Assembly (NCBI GenBank): GCA_002418725.1
Contig: DIER01000011.1
Coordinates: 25,466-89,465 of the forward strand
Origin: Acholeplasmataceae bacterium UBA5769
GTDB taxonomy: Bacteria; Bacillota_I; Bacilli_A; Acholeplasmatales; Acholeplasmataceae
Length of the DNA: 64,000 nt
Reading direction: 5' to 3'
Positions 1-8,571 of this stretch are shown here, piece by piece. The notes under the pieces were generated by a model. The model saw nothing but the letters and a program-made list of their open reading frames with translations, made no database searches and was not told the origin of the DNA. A program made the translations under genes and the position numbers. Position 1 is the stretch's first letter. Each line of letters begins with the position of its first letter.

Positions 1-1
1 T

Positions 2-3000
2 GCTGGAAAGTATGGTATTCCCATGTGGGTGTACTATGTCAACAGGGGACAACTCATTTCAAGCTTTGGTCTTGAATCGAAAGATCAACCCATGCTTGAC
101 TTTAGTCCTGCAAACATGGCGTATCGCAGAACAGAAATTGATGGATTTCGAACATTATTAAAAGTTAATGGAAAACTTTACGAACCCTTTAGTTCGACAC
201 AAAATCAAAAACGACGGATGTTCATTGAAATGAACGCGATCGGTTTAGTTGAAGAACAAGAAACCTTTAGCATTGAAGTCAAATATGTAAACGTCGTGGA
301 ACAACCTTATCCTGGTTTAGTCAGAAAAGTAAATATTACCAACAAGACTTCATCGCCGTTAAAAGTTGAAATCATTGATGGACTCGCAACGCTTTGGCCA
401 TTTGGAACCAATCAGTTTATGATCAAAAACATGAGCAATCTTGCGGTTGCTTGGTTTGATGTGTTTAATCAGGAAAGAAAAATGCCTTTACTGAAGAACC
501 GTTCAACAACAGAAGATACAACCGAAGTGGAAGGCGTTGAAGCAGGACATTTCTATGTATCTCTTGACGAGCACAATGAAAAACTGGATGTCATCTATGA
601 TCCAACCCTACCTTTTGGTTTTGATACAGCTTTAAGAGAAGCAAAACGTTTTAGTGAGTATGCACTTTCTGACTTATTAAAAGAAGAACAAGTCTCTGTC
701 AATCAATTGATGAGTGCTTTTTCAGCGAAAGCATTGACTTTAAACGATGCCTATACATTCTATACCCTCTTTGGTAAAGTGAATCACATGGATGAACTCC
801 ATGCACTAGAGCAATCTTTGACTTTCCAAAAACTTTCTGAAAACGAGAAGAATGCTGAACGTTTAATCGATGAAATCACAAAACCATTGACGATCAAAAC
901 GAATTACCCCATCTTTGATGCTTACATGAAACAAAGCTTTTTGGATAATTTATTACGTGGTGGTTACCCCTTGGTTTTTAAAGGTAAAGACCAAGATATC
1001 ATTTATCACATCTATTCACGTATCCATGGCGACATGGAACGCGAATACAACAATTTCTACGTTGAACCAGCTTATTTCTCACACGGAAATGGCTCTTATC
1101 GTGACGTAAATCAAAACAGAAGAAATGATGCCTACTTCGTTCCTGAAGCAGCTCTTTTTAACATTCGTCAATTTATGGATCTCATTCAAGTAGATGGACA
1201 TAACCCTTTGACGATTCAAGGAAGCAAACTTGTCATTGAAAAAGAAGATGTAGCATCTCTTGTCAAAGGATTTAAAGAAAGTGATCAAAAACGTATCGAA
1301 AAGATACTCTCACAACCCTTTACACCAGGTGCATTGATGACACATATCGATCATCATGGTGTTTCATTACCTATGAGTAGAGATGAATTTCTTAAGAAAG
1401 TGATGCTTGTATCTAGACAAGAGATTCAATCGGTTTATGGCACTGGTTATTGGTCCGATCACTGGATGTATAACATGGATTTAATCGATTCTTATTTAAA
1501 TATTTATCCAGATCGCTTAAGATCATTGATGTTAACCAAACAGTATCGTTTCTACCAAAACCATATCTCTGTTTATCCAAGAAGTATCAAGTATGTCATC
1601 AACTCAAAAGGTGAAGTTAGACAACTTGAACCACTTTTCCATGACCACGAAAAGGTAAGTAAGACCAAACTAGTCGTCAATCAAACCAATTTCCAAAAGA
1701 ACACGAGAGGTGAAATTGTCAAGGTTGATCTATTAACCAAACTCATCCATTTAGCACTCATCAAATTTAGTAGTTTAGACCCTGAACTGATCGGTATCAT
1801 GATGGACAGCGAAAAGCCGGGTTGGAATGATGCGATGAATGGTTTACCTGCCATCTTTGGATCAGGTGTCACCGAAACGTTAACCTTAAAGAGACTTATT
1901 GTTTTCTTAATGGAATCTCTACCCATGCTTGAAGAAGATAGTTTCCATATGCACGTTGAATTTGTAAACTTCTTCAAAGAAGTTGTTCAAGGAGCTAAAG
2001 AAGGCTTTGATAAGTTACAAGATACACGTGAGCATTTTGTTGAACTCACAAGATTCTTCTTAGATACACATGAAGTAAACATCACCACTAAAGAGATCCT
2101 TGAAGGTCTTCATATCATGCATCAAACCATCTTAAAAGGGCTTGATAAGGCTAAAAAAATTGGTAATGGTTTATTGCCAACCTATTTAACATACCATGCC
2201 ACTTCATATAAAGAAAATGGCGGGAAACACCCAGTACTTCAATATCCTACGGTTCAAGTTACAGCATGGAGCGTGAGAATGTTACCTCATTACTTGGAAG
2301 CCCCTGCAACGTATATGAAGCAACTTCATGATCCAAAAGAAGCAAAAGAAATGTATGAGATGATCAAAAAAACAGAGATGTATGATAAAAAACTAGGTCT
2401 TTATCAAACATCATGTTCATTAGATAATGAAACACTTGAAATTGGAAGAGCGAGAGCTTTCACCAAAGGATGGTTGGAGCGTGAAGCATGCTTCATGCAC
2501 ATGGCATATAAATATTTGATTGGTATTCTTAAGAGTGGTTTATATGAAGAATATTATCAGGATATGAAAACATCGATGCCACCATTTATGGATCCTGAAG
2601 TGTACGGCAGATCACCACTTGAAAATGCATCGTTTATCGCGACATCAAGCAATCCAAACCAACAAAATCACGGTCGTGGTTTTGTCGCAAGATTAACTGG
2701 AACAACTTCAGAAGCGATGACGCTTTTGATGCTGATGATGACTGGTAAAAAACTGTTTAGCTATCAACATCAAGTGTTAAGATTCCAAATTAAGCCCATT
2801 TTAACTGCTGATTTCTTTGATGCGCAAAACGAGGTTTCTTTTACCCTGTTTGAGTCTGTTCATGTTAAGGTCATCAACCCAGAAAGAAAAGATACCTTTA
2901 AGGGCTTGAAGCCGGTATCCTATCGCCTAGAAAATGATGTAGATTCTGTCGTTATTGAAGGTGAATATATCGAAGGACATCTTGCGGAACAAGTAAGAAA

Positions 3001-3040
3001 TAAACACTTTAAAAACATCATCGTTACACTTAAGTCTTAA
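2..3040 (+). CDS. Cellobiose/beta-glucan phosphorylase-like protein, 5' end outside window
   Basis: The reading frame is open from base 2 (AGKYGIP before the first ATG at 23), so the start lies upstream of the window. About 1010 residues are visible. The large size, the N-terminal MWVYYVNRGQ and SPANMAYRR stretches and a central PGWNDAMNGLPAIFGSG resemble the big cytosolic phosphorylase-like proteins often labelled cellobiose phosphorylase (GH94 and the related GH149/GH161 families). These split beta-linked glucans with phosphate to give sugar 1-phosphate. No signal peptide can be judged. It is followed by GH3 and GH30 enzymes, which fits beta-glucan use. Family level is moderately sure; substrate is inferred only. 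Confidence 0.6.
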   Translation, partial: AGKYGIPMWVYYVNRGQLISSFGLESKDQPMLDFSPANMAYRRTEIDGFRTLLKVNGKLYEPFSSTQNQKRRMFIEMNAIGLVEEQETFSIEVKYVNVVEQPYPGLVRKVNITNKTSSPLKVEIIDGLATLWPFGTNQFMIKNMSNLAVAWFDVFNQERKMPLLKNRSTTEDTTEVEGVEAGHFYVSLDEHNEKLDVIYDPTLPFGFDTALREAKRFSEYALSDLLKEEQVSVNQLMSAFSAKALTLNDAYTFYTLFGKVNHMDELHALEQSLTFQKLSENEKNAERLIDEITKPLTIKTNYPIFDAYMKQSFLDNLLRGGYPLVFKGKDQDIIYHIYSRIHGDMEREYNNFYVEPAYFSHGNGSYRDVNQNRRNDAYFVPEAALFNIRQFMDLIQVDGHNPLTIQGSKLVIEKEDVASLVKGFKESDQKRIEKILSQPFTPGALMTHIDHHGVSLPMSRDEFLKKVMLVSRQEIQSVYGTGYWSDHWMYNMDLIDSYLNIYPDRLRSLMLTKQYRFYQNHISVYPRSIKYVINSKGEVRQLEPLFHDHEKVSKTKLVVNQTNFQKNTRGEIVKVDLLTKLIHLALIKFSSLDPELIGIMMDSEKPGWNDAMNGLPAIFGSGVTETLTLKRLIVFLMESLPMLEEDSFHMHVEFVNFFKEVVQGAKEGFDKLQDTREHFVELTRFFLDTHEVNITTKEILEGLHIMHQTILKGLDKAKKIGNGLLPTYLTYHATSYKENGGKHPVLQYPTVQVTAWSVRMLPHYLEAPATYMKQLHDPKEAKEMYEMIKKTEMYDKKLGLYQTSCSLDNETLEIGRARAFTKGWLEREACFMHMAYKYLIGILKSGLYEEYYQDMKTSMPPFMDPEVYGRSPLENASFIATSSNPNQQNHGRGFVARLTGTTSEAMTLLMLMMTGKKLFSYQHQVLRFQIKPILTADFFDAQNEVSFTLFESVHVKVINPERKDTFKGLKPVSYRLENDVDSVVIEGEYIEGHLAEQVRNKHFKNIIVTLKS

Positions 3041-3072
3041 TTAAGGGGGGCACGGTTTAACGTGCAGAAAGT

Positions 3073-4920
3073 ATGAAAAAACTTATCATTCTTTTTACGC
3101 TGCTTCTTACTAGCTTTACTTTGATCGCTTGCAAGGATCAAATCGATACAGAAGATGTCACACCAACGTATCCAGATCATCTTTTAACGATTGAAGAAAA
3201 GGTTAATTGGTGGCTTGAAAACTTGACTTTGGCTGAAAAAGCAGGACAAATGATCCAAGCTGAACGTACCACCAACAATGGTATCACTGGTGCTACTGCG
3301 ATACAAACCACAAATTACAACTTGGGGTCCATTTTAAATGGCGGTGGAAACGTACCACCTGTGAACACCGTAAGTGGTTGGAAAACGATGGCGAATACGT
3401 ATCGTCAAGCCAGCTTAAAGTCATCATCAGGTATTCCAATCATCTATGGCATTGATGCCGTGCATGGACATAACAATTTAAAAAATGCCACCATCTTTCC
3501 ACTCAACATTGGGCTTGCAGCTGCAAACAACAAAGAACTCATGAGAGCCATTGGTGAAGCAACAGCATATGAAGTGAGTCAAACAGGCATGAACATGAAT
3601 TTTAGCCCGTCGATCGGTTTGATTAAAGACAAAAGATGGGGGAGAACCTATGAAACGTTTGGTGAGAACCCTGAAGTCGTTTTGGAACTGATTGGACCTT
3701 ATATCGAAGGGCTACAACGTTTTGGTGTGATTGCTACTGCAAAACACTTTATCGCAGATGGCTATACGATATATGGCACAGGCATGGATGGCGGTCTTGA
3801 CCGCGGCAATGTCGAGATGAGCGAAGAAGAGTTAATTAACATTCATCTTCCTCTTTATCAAGAAGCCATCGACGCAGGTGTGAAGAGCATTATGATTTCT
3901 TATTCAAGTTTAAATGGCATTCGGATGCATGAACATAAAACCATGATCACCGATGTTTTAAAAGGTGATCTTGGGTTTCAAGGTTTTGTTATCTCGGATT
4001 ATCAAGCAACAAACGACGTGACCGGAGCGACTTTTAAAGATAAAATTATCACAACCGTAAACGCAGGTATCGACATGTTGATGGAACCTCACCAGTTTAG
4101 AGAAGCACATCAAGCGATCTTAGCTGGTGTGAATGAAGGTAGAATCACGATGGCACGGATCGATGATGCAGTTTCAAGAATTTTAACTGTGAAGTATGAG
4201 ATGGGTCTTTTTGAAGAACCCGAAAACATACCAGCTGATCTTCGAAATATTGAAAACTTAAATCTTGCGCGACAAGCGGTTCGAGAGTCGTTAGTTTTAC
4301 TTAAAAACAACAACGTTTTACCTTTTTCTAAAGATCAAAATCTCCTTGTTATCGGACCAGGTTCAAACAACATAGGCATTCAATCAGGTGGCTGGACCAT
4401 CACCTGGCAAGGTCAATCAGGAGATATCACCGAAGGGACAACCATTTTAGAAGCTTTTCAAGAGGTCTCACAAGGACAAATCTATACCTCGTTAAACGAC
4501 TTGGATAAGGTTGATGCCGTGGTCTTAGTTTTAGCTGAGAAACCATCCGCAGAATGGTTTGGTGATTCCAATGATTTAGCCTTAGACGGTAAAACAGGTT
4601 ATGTTGAAAACGTACAACTTCTCAACCAATTAAGATCAAGCGGAAAACCGGTAATCGCTATTTTAGTATCTGGAAAACCTTTACTGATGACCGATTATAT
4701 CGATGATCTTGATGGTTTTGTCATGGCATTTTTACCGGGCACAGAAGGTCTAGGTATCACCGATGTCCTCTATGGAGATTATAACTTTACGGGTCGTCTA
4801 CCGTACACATATCCTAAACTTTTGAGTCAGGTGACAGAGACCATGCTTGATGCTTCATATCACCCATCAGCCTATTTATTTCCTTATGGCTATGGTCTAT
4901 CTTATGGGGAGGTTACTTAA
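3073..4920 (+). CDS. GH3 beta-glucosidase lipoprotein
   Basis: Glycoside hydrolase family 3, removing terminal beta-linked sugars from glucans outside the membrane. Residues 1-20 form a lipoprotein signal with the lipobox LIAC and Cys20. The (beta/alpha)8 domain runs to about residue 380; GFVISDYQATND holds the expected Asp nucleophile. A second alpha/beta domain follows (about 400-570). In it, SAEWFGDSNDLALDG lies where many members carry acid/base residues. At 615 residues it is of normal two-domain length, without a fibronectin tail. It starts 32 bases after the phosphorylase gene and its stop codon touches the GH30 start, so the three form one operon. Exported product could feed the cytosolic enzymes. 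Confidence 0.85.
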   Translation: MKKLIILFTLLLTSFTLIACKDQIDTEDVTPTYPDHLLTIEEKVNWWLENLTLAEKAGQMIQAERTTNNGITGATAIQTTNYNLGSILNGGGNVPPVNTVSGWKTMANTYRQASLKSSSGIPIIYGIDAVHGHNNLKNATIFPLNIGLAAANNKELMRAIGEATAYEVSQTGMNMNFSPSIGLIKDKRWGRTYETFGENPEVVLELIGPYIEGLQRFGVIATAKHFIADGYTIYGTGMDGGLDRGNVEMSEEELINIHLPLYQEAIDAGVKSIMISYSSLNGIRMHEHKTMITDVLKGDLGFQGFVISDYQATNDVTGATFKDKIITTVNAGIDMLMEPHQFREAHQAILAGVNEGRITMARIDDAVSRILTVKYEMGLFEEPENIPADLRNIENLNLARQAVRESLVLLKNNNVLPFSKDQNLLVIGPGSNNIGIQSGGWTITWQGQSGDITEGTTILEAFQEVSQGQIYTSLNDLDKVDAVVLVLAEKPSAEWFGDSNDLALDGKTGYVENVQLLNQLRSSGKPVIAILVSGKPLLMTDYIDDLDGFVMAFLPGTEGLGITDVLYGDYNFTGRLPYTYPKLLSQVTETMLDASYHPSAYLFPYGYGLSYGEVT

Positions 4921-6246
4921 ATGACATTTAAGATGTTAGAATCACGCTTATCTGAAGGTCTTTTTTGGCAAGCAGTAAACAAGTTTAAAAGCGAACAGGT
5001 GAAACCACATGAATCATCAATATTGACCATCAATCCTCATCAAACCTACCAAACACACATAGGATTTGGTGGTGCTTTTACAGAATCAGCTGCATACACA
5101 TGGTCAAAACTATCAAAAGATAAACAACAAGACATTATCAATCTGTATTTTTCTCAATCAGGTCTAGCATACACTATGGGAAGAACGCACATCAATTCCT
5201 GTGATTTTTCTTTAGAAAATTATGATTATGTAAAACCATTTGATAGTGAACTTAAATCTTTTGATATCTCAAGAGAAGAGGCCTATGTCATTCCCATGAT
5301 CAAAGAGGCGATGAAGCATGTGCCAAACATCAAATTATTAGCCTCACCTTGGTCACCACCCTATTGGATGAAAACCAACCAAAACATGAATCATGGTGGG
5401 AAATTATTACCTGAATACAAGCAAGTTTGGGCAAACTATTACGTGAAATACCTTGATGAAATGTTAAAAAGAGGCATTCCTTATTGGGCAATTTCGGTTC
5501 AAAATGAACCTGCAGCTGTGCAAACGTGGGATTCATGTATCTACAGTGCTGAAGAAGAAAGAGATTTCATCAAAGAAGCACTCGGTCCAACCATCAAAGC
5601 ATACAACAAAGACATCCGTATCTTAGGTTGGGATCATAACCGAGATATTATCGTCCAAAGAGCAAAAACACTGCTGGAAGATGAAGTGTCCGCATCTTAT
5701 ACATGGGGGATTGCCAATCACTGGTATGTCAGTGAAGATTTTAAGCAGTTATCCATCGTGAAAGAGATGTTTCCAGACACACACCTTATCTTTACCGAAG
5801 GTTGTATCGAAGGTGGACCCAAACCAGGTGCATGGTTAACAGGACTTCGTTATGCCAGAAATATGATTGGTGACTTATCTAATCATGTCGAGGGTTGGAT
5901 TGAATGGAATTTAACACTGGATCTACAAGGTGGTCCCAATCATGTTGGAAATTTTTGTGATGCACCCATCTTAATAGATACCGATCATAATAGGTATATC
6001 ATCAATTCATCGTATTATGCGATTGGACATTTTTCTAAGTTCATTCGTGAAGGTGCGAAACGTATCCATGTCGAAGGTGATTATCCAAAAGGTGTATCCA
6101 TGGTTGCTTACCAAAACAAAGATCAATCCATCGTTATGGTTTTATTAAATGAAAGTGATGAATTAAAAAAGGTAAACATTGCCATCGTACATGAGATTAT
6201 GGCAGTAGAACTTCATCCACATTCGCTTTTGACTCTTTTTGAGTAA
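4921..6246 (+). CDS. GH30 family glycosidase (glucosylceramidase-like)
   Basis: Glycoside hydrolase family 30, a retaining beta-glycosidase. GFGGAFTESAAYTWSKL near residue 40 is the typical family start. The acid/base Glu is in SVQNEPAAVQTW (about residue 195) and the nucleophile Glu in IFTEGCIEGG (about residue 290). A short C-terminal beta domain follows. It has no signal peptide, so it should act in the cytoplasm on imported oligosaccharides, unlike the GH3 lipoprotein next door. The ATG directly follows the GH3 stop, and its ribosome site GGGGAGG lies inside the GH3 gene. Family members cut beta-1,6-glucan, glucosylceramide or xylan; the exact linkage cannot be read here. Confidence 0.85.
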   Translation: MTFKMLESRLSEGLFWQAVNKFKSEQVKPHESSILTINPHQTYQTHIGFGGAFTESAAYTWSKLSKDKQQDIINLYFSQSGLAYTMGRTHINSCDFSLENYDYVKPFDSELKSFDISREEAYVIPMIKEAMKHVPNIKLLASPWSPPYWMKTNQNMNHGGKLLPEYKQVWANYYVKYLDEMLKRGIPYWAISVQNEPAAVQTWDSCIYSAEEERDFIKEALGPTIKAYNKDIRILGWDHNRDIIVQRAKTLLEDEVSASYTWGIANHWYVSEDFKQLSIVKEMFPDTHLIFTEGCIEGGPKPGAWLTGLRYARNMIGDLSNHVEGWIEWNLTLDLQGGPNHVGNFCDAPILIDTDHNRYIINSSYYAIGHFSKFIREGAKRIHVEGDYPKGVSMVAYQNKDQSIVMVLLNESDELKKVNIAIVHEIMAVELHPHSLLTLFE

Positions 6247-6267
6247 TTCATAAAAAAAACAATATAG

Positions 6268-6282
6268 TGACATGAAATGTCA
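6268..6282. promoter_or_regulatory. Palindrome TGACAT-GAA-ATGTCA upstream of lacI-type gene
   Basis: A perfect 6-bp inverted repeat with a 3-base centre, 43 bases before the LacI-type start and just upstream of a -10-like TACAAT (6293-6298). It is a candidate autoregulatory operator. The usual LacI-family central CG is missing, so assignment is tentative. Confidence 0.35.
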
Positions 6283-6324
6283 TGTGATTTGATACAATAT
6301 ATGTGGAATGGAAGTGGATAAAGC

Positions 6325-7344
6325 ATGGTAACTATTGATGAAATAGCTAAACTTTCAAAAGTTTCAGTATCAACCGTATCCAAAGCACTGAATGGGTACA
6401 CGGAAATCAGTCAAAAAACGCGCGATCGCATCATTGGTATCGCCGATGAACTGGGCTACATGCCGAATGCGACCGCACAAAGTTTGGTTCGAAAGCGTTC
6501 GAATACCATCGGTGTTGTTTATGAAGTTGAATATGGTTTAAAAAATTTATTCTTCTCTGGCGTTTTAGAATCGTTTCGCAAAAATGTGGAATCCATCGGG
6601 TATGATATCTTATTGTTATCACACAATACGGAATCAGGACTAGACTATTTAAGACACTGTCAGTCCAAAAATGTGGATGCTGTTTTAGTCGTTTCTGGTG
6701 GTGATAACCAAGAATCACTTGAAAAACTATACAAAAGCAACCTCGCTGTCCTCACCCTAGATCCACACGAAAAGAGTCCGAACTCCATTTTTTCTGACTC
6801 TTATACATCCATTAGAAGAAGTTGTAAGTATTTATACGACTTAGGGCATAAAAAAATTGCCTTTATCAATGGTTCATACACGAACTATATTGGTCGTGAG
6901 CGTCTTAAGGCATACCTTGATTTCATGCGTGAGAAAGGTTTAGAGCCACTCTACCTTCCCGATAAGTCAAATGAATCCTATAGTTACGAAGAGGGTCATC
7001 ACACGATGAAACTCCTGTTTGAAACATATGGATTACCCGAAGCCGTTTGTTCGGTTTCTGATTTGATGGCTGTCGGTGCGATGAACTATTTGAAAGCACA
7101 TGGTTTTTCTGTCCCAGATGATGTTTCCATCATCGGTTTTGATGATCTACAAGTCTGTGAGATCGTATCACCTAAACTGACGACGGTTAGACAAAACTAT
7201 GAAGCCTTTGGTGAACTTGCCTGTGATACCCTTAAAGGGATGATTGAAGGCAAAATGAGAAAGATTGACCCCATCATTGTAGATACGGAAATCATTGTCA
7301 GAGATTCATGTAAAAAAAGACGCTTGAAGGAAGTTAATGAATAA
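6325..7344 (+). CDS. LacI-family transcriptional regulator
   Basis: Sugar-responsive repressor of the LacI/GalR family, 339 residues, full length. The N-terminal helix-turn-helix is clear: TIDEIAKLSKVSVSTVSKALNG, followed by the hinge region NATAQSLVRKR. The rest is a periplasmic-binding-protein-like sensor domain, with the typical IIGFDDLQVCEIVSPKLTTV near the C-terminus. It lies 78 bases downstream of the GH30 gene on the same strand, so it most likely controls the beta-glucan genes. The operator is unproven; a palindrome at 6268-6282 precedes it. The effector sugar is not known. Confidence 0.9.
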   Translation: MVTIDEIAKLSKVSVSTVSKALNGYTEISQKTRDRIIGIADELGYMPNATAQSLVRKRSNTIGVVYEVEYGLKNLFFSGVLESFRKNVESIGYDILLLSHNTESGLDYLRHCQSKNVDAVLVVSGGDNQESLEKLYKSNLAVLTLDPHEKSPNSIFSDSYTSIRRSCKYLYDLGHKKIAFINGSYTNYIGRERLKAYLDFMREKGLEPLYLPDKSNESYSYEEGHHTMKLLFETYGLPEAVCSVSDLMAVGAMNYLKAHGFSVPDDVSIIGFDDLQVCEIVSPKLTTVRQNYEAFGELACDTLKGMIEGKMRKIDPIIVDTEIIVRDSCKKRRLKEVNE

Positions 7345-7355
7345 AAGAATACGCC

Positions 7356-7385
7356 TTGTTTTATGGTGAACACTTAAGATATAAT
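7356..7385 (+). promoter_or_regulatory. Promoter of candidate small RNA
   Basis: TTGTTT (7356-7361), an 18-base spacer and TATAAT (7380-7385). A start about 6 bases later would fall at the first base of the outer stem of the RNA at 7391. The -10 overlaps a TTAAGAT box (7374-7380) like those near 7536 and 13539-13579. Confidence 0.55.
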
Positions 7386-7390
7386 AACCT

Positions 7391-7507
7391 TATCGAGTTA
7401 GGCGGAAACATCATCACAACATACTTCCTTTCGAAGTCATTGTGGTTTCTTCTTCAACTCGATAGCCTTGGCTGCCATACCCCCCGCGCAGTCAAGGCGT
7501 TTTTTAT
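7391..7507 (+). ncRNA. Candidate free-standing structured small RNA, unknown class
   Basis: A rod-like fold can be drawn by eye. TATCGAGTT (7391-7399) pairs with AACTCGATA (7456-7464). Inside lie GAAAC/GTTTC, CACAA/TTGTG and ACTTC/GAAGT helices around a small CTTTC loop. A strong terminator hairpin follows at once (7465-7498) with a T-run. The unit has its own promoter, and the next gene has another promoter after the terminator, so this is not just a leader. It lacks the GGAA/GNAR signature of SRP RNA and is too short for tmRNA. I do not recognise the class. Confidence 0.5.
7465..7506 (+). terminator. Intrinsic terminator of the small RNA
   Basis: GCCTTGGCTGC pairs with GCAGTCAAGGC (one G-U pair) over a C-rich loop, followed by GTTTTTTAT. 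Confidence 0.8.
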
Positions 7508-7509
7508 AG

Positions 7510-7551
7510 TTGTTTTTTATAAATACATGATATAATTAAGATAATATTAAG
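7510..7551 (+). promoter_or_regulatory. Promoter of orphan response regulator with two TTAAG boxes
   Basis: An extended -10, TGATATAAT, lies at 7528-7536. TTGTTT at 7510 is a weakly spaced -35. TTAAGAT (7536-7542) and TTAAG (7547-7551) are direct repeats exactly 11 bp apart, the spacing used by OmpR-type regulators. Their position over the -10 and start would suit autorepression. Regulator identity is inferred. Confidence 0.5.
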
Positions 7552-7602
7552 CAGTCATTTTTAAGAAAACGAAGCGTGTTATTGAGTGTAGGAGGATATC
7601 TT

Positions 7603-8307
7603 ATGGGTCAAAAAATCTTAATTGTAGAAGATAATGTCTTGATTAGCCGTAGTATAGAATCAAAACTCAAGGAAGAAATGTTCGAAGTCAAAGCTGTCTT
7701 TGATGGTGAAGAGGCGGTAAAGCAATTTGATATCATCAGCTATGATGCTGTCTTGCTTGACTTGATGTTGCCGAAAGTCAGTGGAGAAAATGTGCTAAAG
7801 CACATCCGCTCAAAAGGGGATGTACCTGTCATCATCATTTCAACCAAAGATACCGATGTTGAAAAAGCGATAAACCTTGGTCTTGGTGCTGATGATTACC
7901 TCGCGAAACCTTTTTCGATGCTTGAACTTATTGCACGTGTCAAGGCTGTGTTAAGAAGAGCACATAAAGTAAGTGAAAAAGAAACGAAACAACGTTTTAC
8001 CATTGGCAATCTCGATGTGAACTTAAGCAGTTTTGAAGTGAAGAAACACGATGTTACTGTCGATTTAACACTCAAAGAGTTCGAAATATTAAAATTATTA
8101 CTCACCCATCCCGATCAAACGTTTTCGAAACAACAAATGTATCGAACCGTTTGGGGCGAAGAATATTATTATAACGATAACGTCATCAATGTCCATATCA
8201 GACGATTACGTGAAAAGATTGAAGATGATCCGTCCAATCCTAAGATTGTCATTACCATGTGGGGATTTGGCTATAAACTAGGTGATTTTGCAAAACAGGA
8301 GTTATAG
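7603..8307 (+). CDS. OmpR/PhoB-type response regulator, orphan
   Basis: Two-component response regulator, 234 residues from the ATG at 7603, which has an ideal AGGAGG 8 bases upstream; an upstream TTG in frame has none. The receiver domain holds the phospho-acceptor in AVLLDLMLPKVSG, the acidic pair in IVEDN and the Lys in LAKPFS. The C-terminal winged helix-turn-helix (about 130-228) includes LTLKEFEILKLLL and VINVHIRRLREKIEDD. No histidine kinase is adjacent; the only kinase in the window belongs to the potassium operon. A terminator follows at 8371. The TTAAGAT repeats at its own promoter suggest autoregulation. Confidence 0.92.
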   Translation: MGQKILIVEDNVLISRSIESKLKEEMFEVKAVFDGEEAVKQFDIISYDAVLLDLMLPKVSGENVLKHIRSKGDVPVIIISTKDTDVEKAINLGLGADDYLAKPFSMLELIARVKAVLRRAHKVSEKETKQRFTIGNLDVNLSSFEVKKHDVTVDLTLKEFEILKLLLTHPDQTFSKQQMYRTVWGEEYYYNDNVINVHIRRLREKIEDDPSNPKIVITMWGFGYKLGDFAKQEL

Positions 8308-8370
8308 TCAAACAAAAAAGTGTCCATGTTCACACACATAAACCTTGGACTTTTATCTAATATCTATATA

Positions 8371-8402
8371 AAAACTGCGTTTATAATAGATGCAGTTTTT
8401 TT
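8371..8402 (+). terminator. Terminator after response regulator
   Basis: AAAACTGC pairs with GCAGTTTT around an AT-rich loop, ending in a T-run. It is 63 bases after the stop codon. Confidence 0.7.
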
Positions 8403-8413
8403 AAAGGTTTTTT

Positions 8414-8463
8414 ATAAAAAAAGATCCAAACCCAAATAAAATTGAAATGTTTGGATTGGATCT
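8414..8463 (-). terminator. Terminator of the potassium operon (minus strand)
   Basis: Read on the minus strand, ATCCAAAC pairs with GTTTGGATC over a 17-base loop and runs into seven T. It lies about 110 bases past the end of the KdpE-like gene. Confidence 0.7.
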
Positions 8464-8571
8464 CGAAAATAGGTTAAAAAAACGTACTTATGTCAAAAAA
8501 ACGGAATCTCATCTTGAATAAATATAATCTAAATACTATCGATTATAACTTGATAAGAAGCACATGATTTA

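Noticed and set aside
1681..1977. 98-codon minus-strand ORF inside the phosphorylase-like gene
   Set aside because: It is antisense to conserved coding sequence, without start signals.
7391..7507. SRP RNA, tmRNA or riboswitch identity for the small RNA
   Set aside because: No GGAA loop with asymmetric loop, no tRNA-like ends, and a full terminator plus separate promoter lie before the next gene. Class left open.
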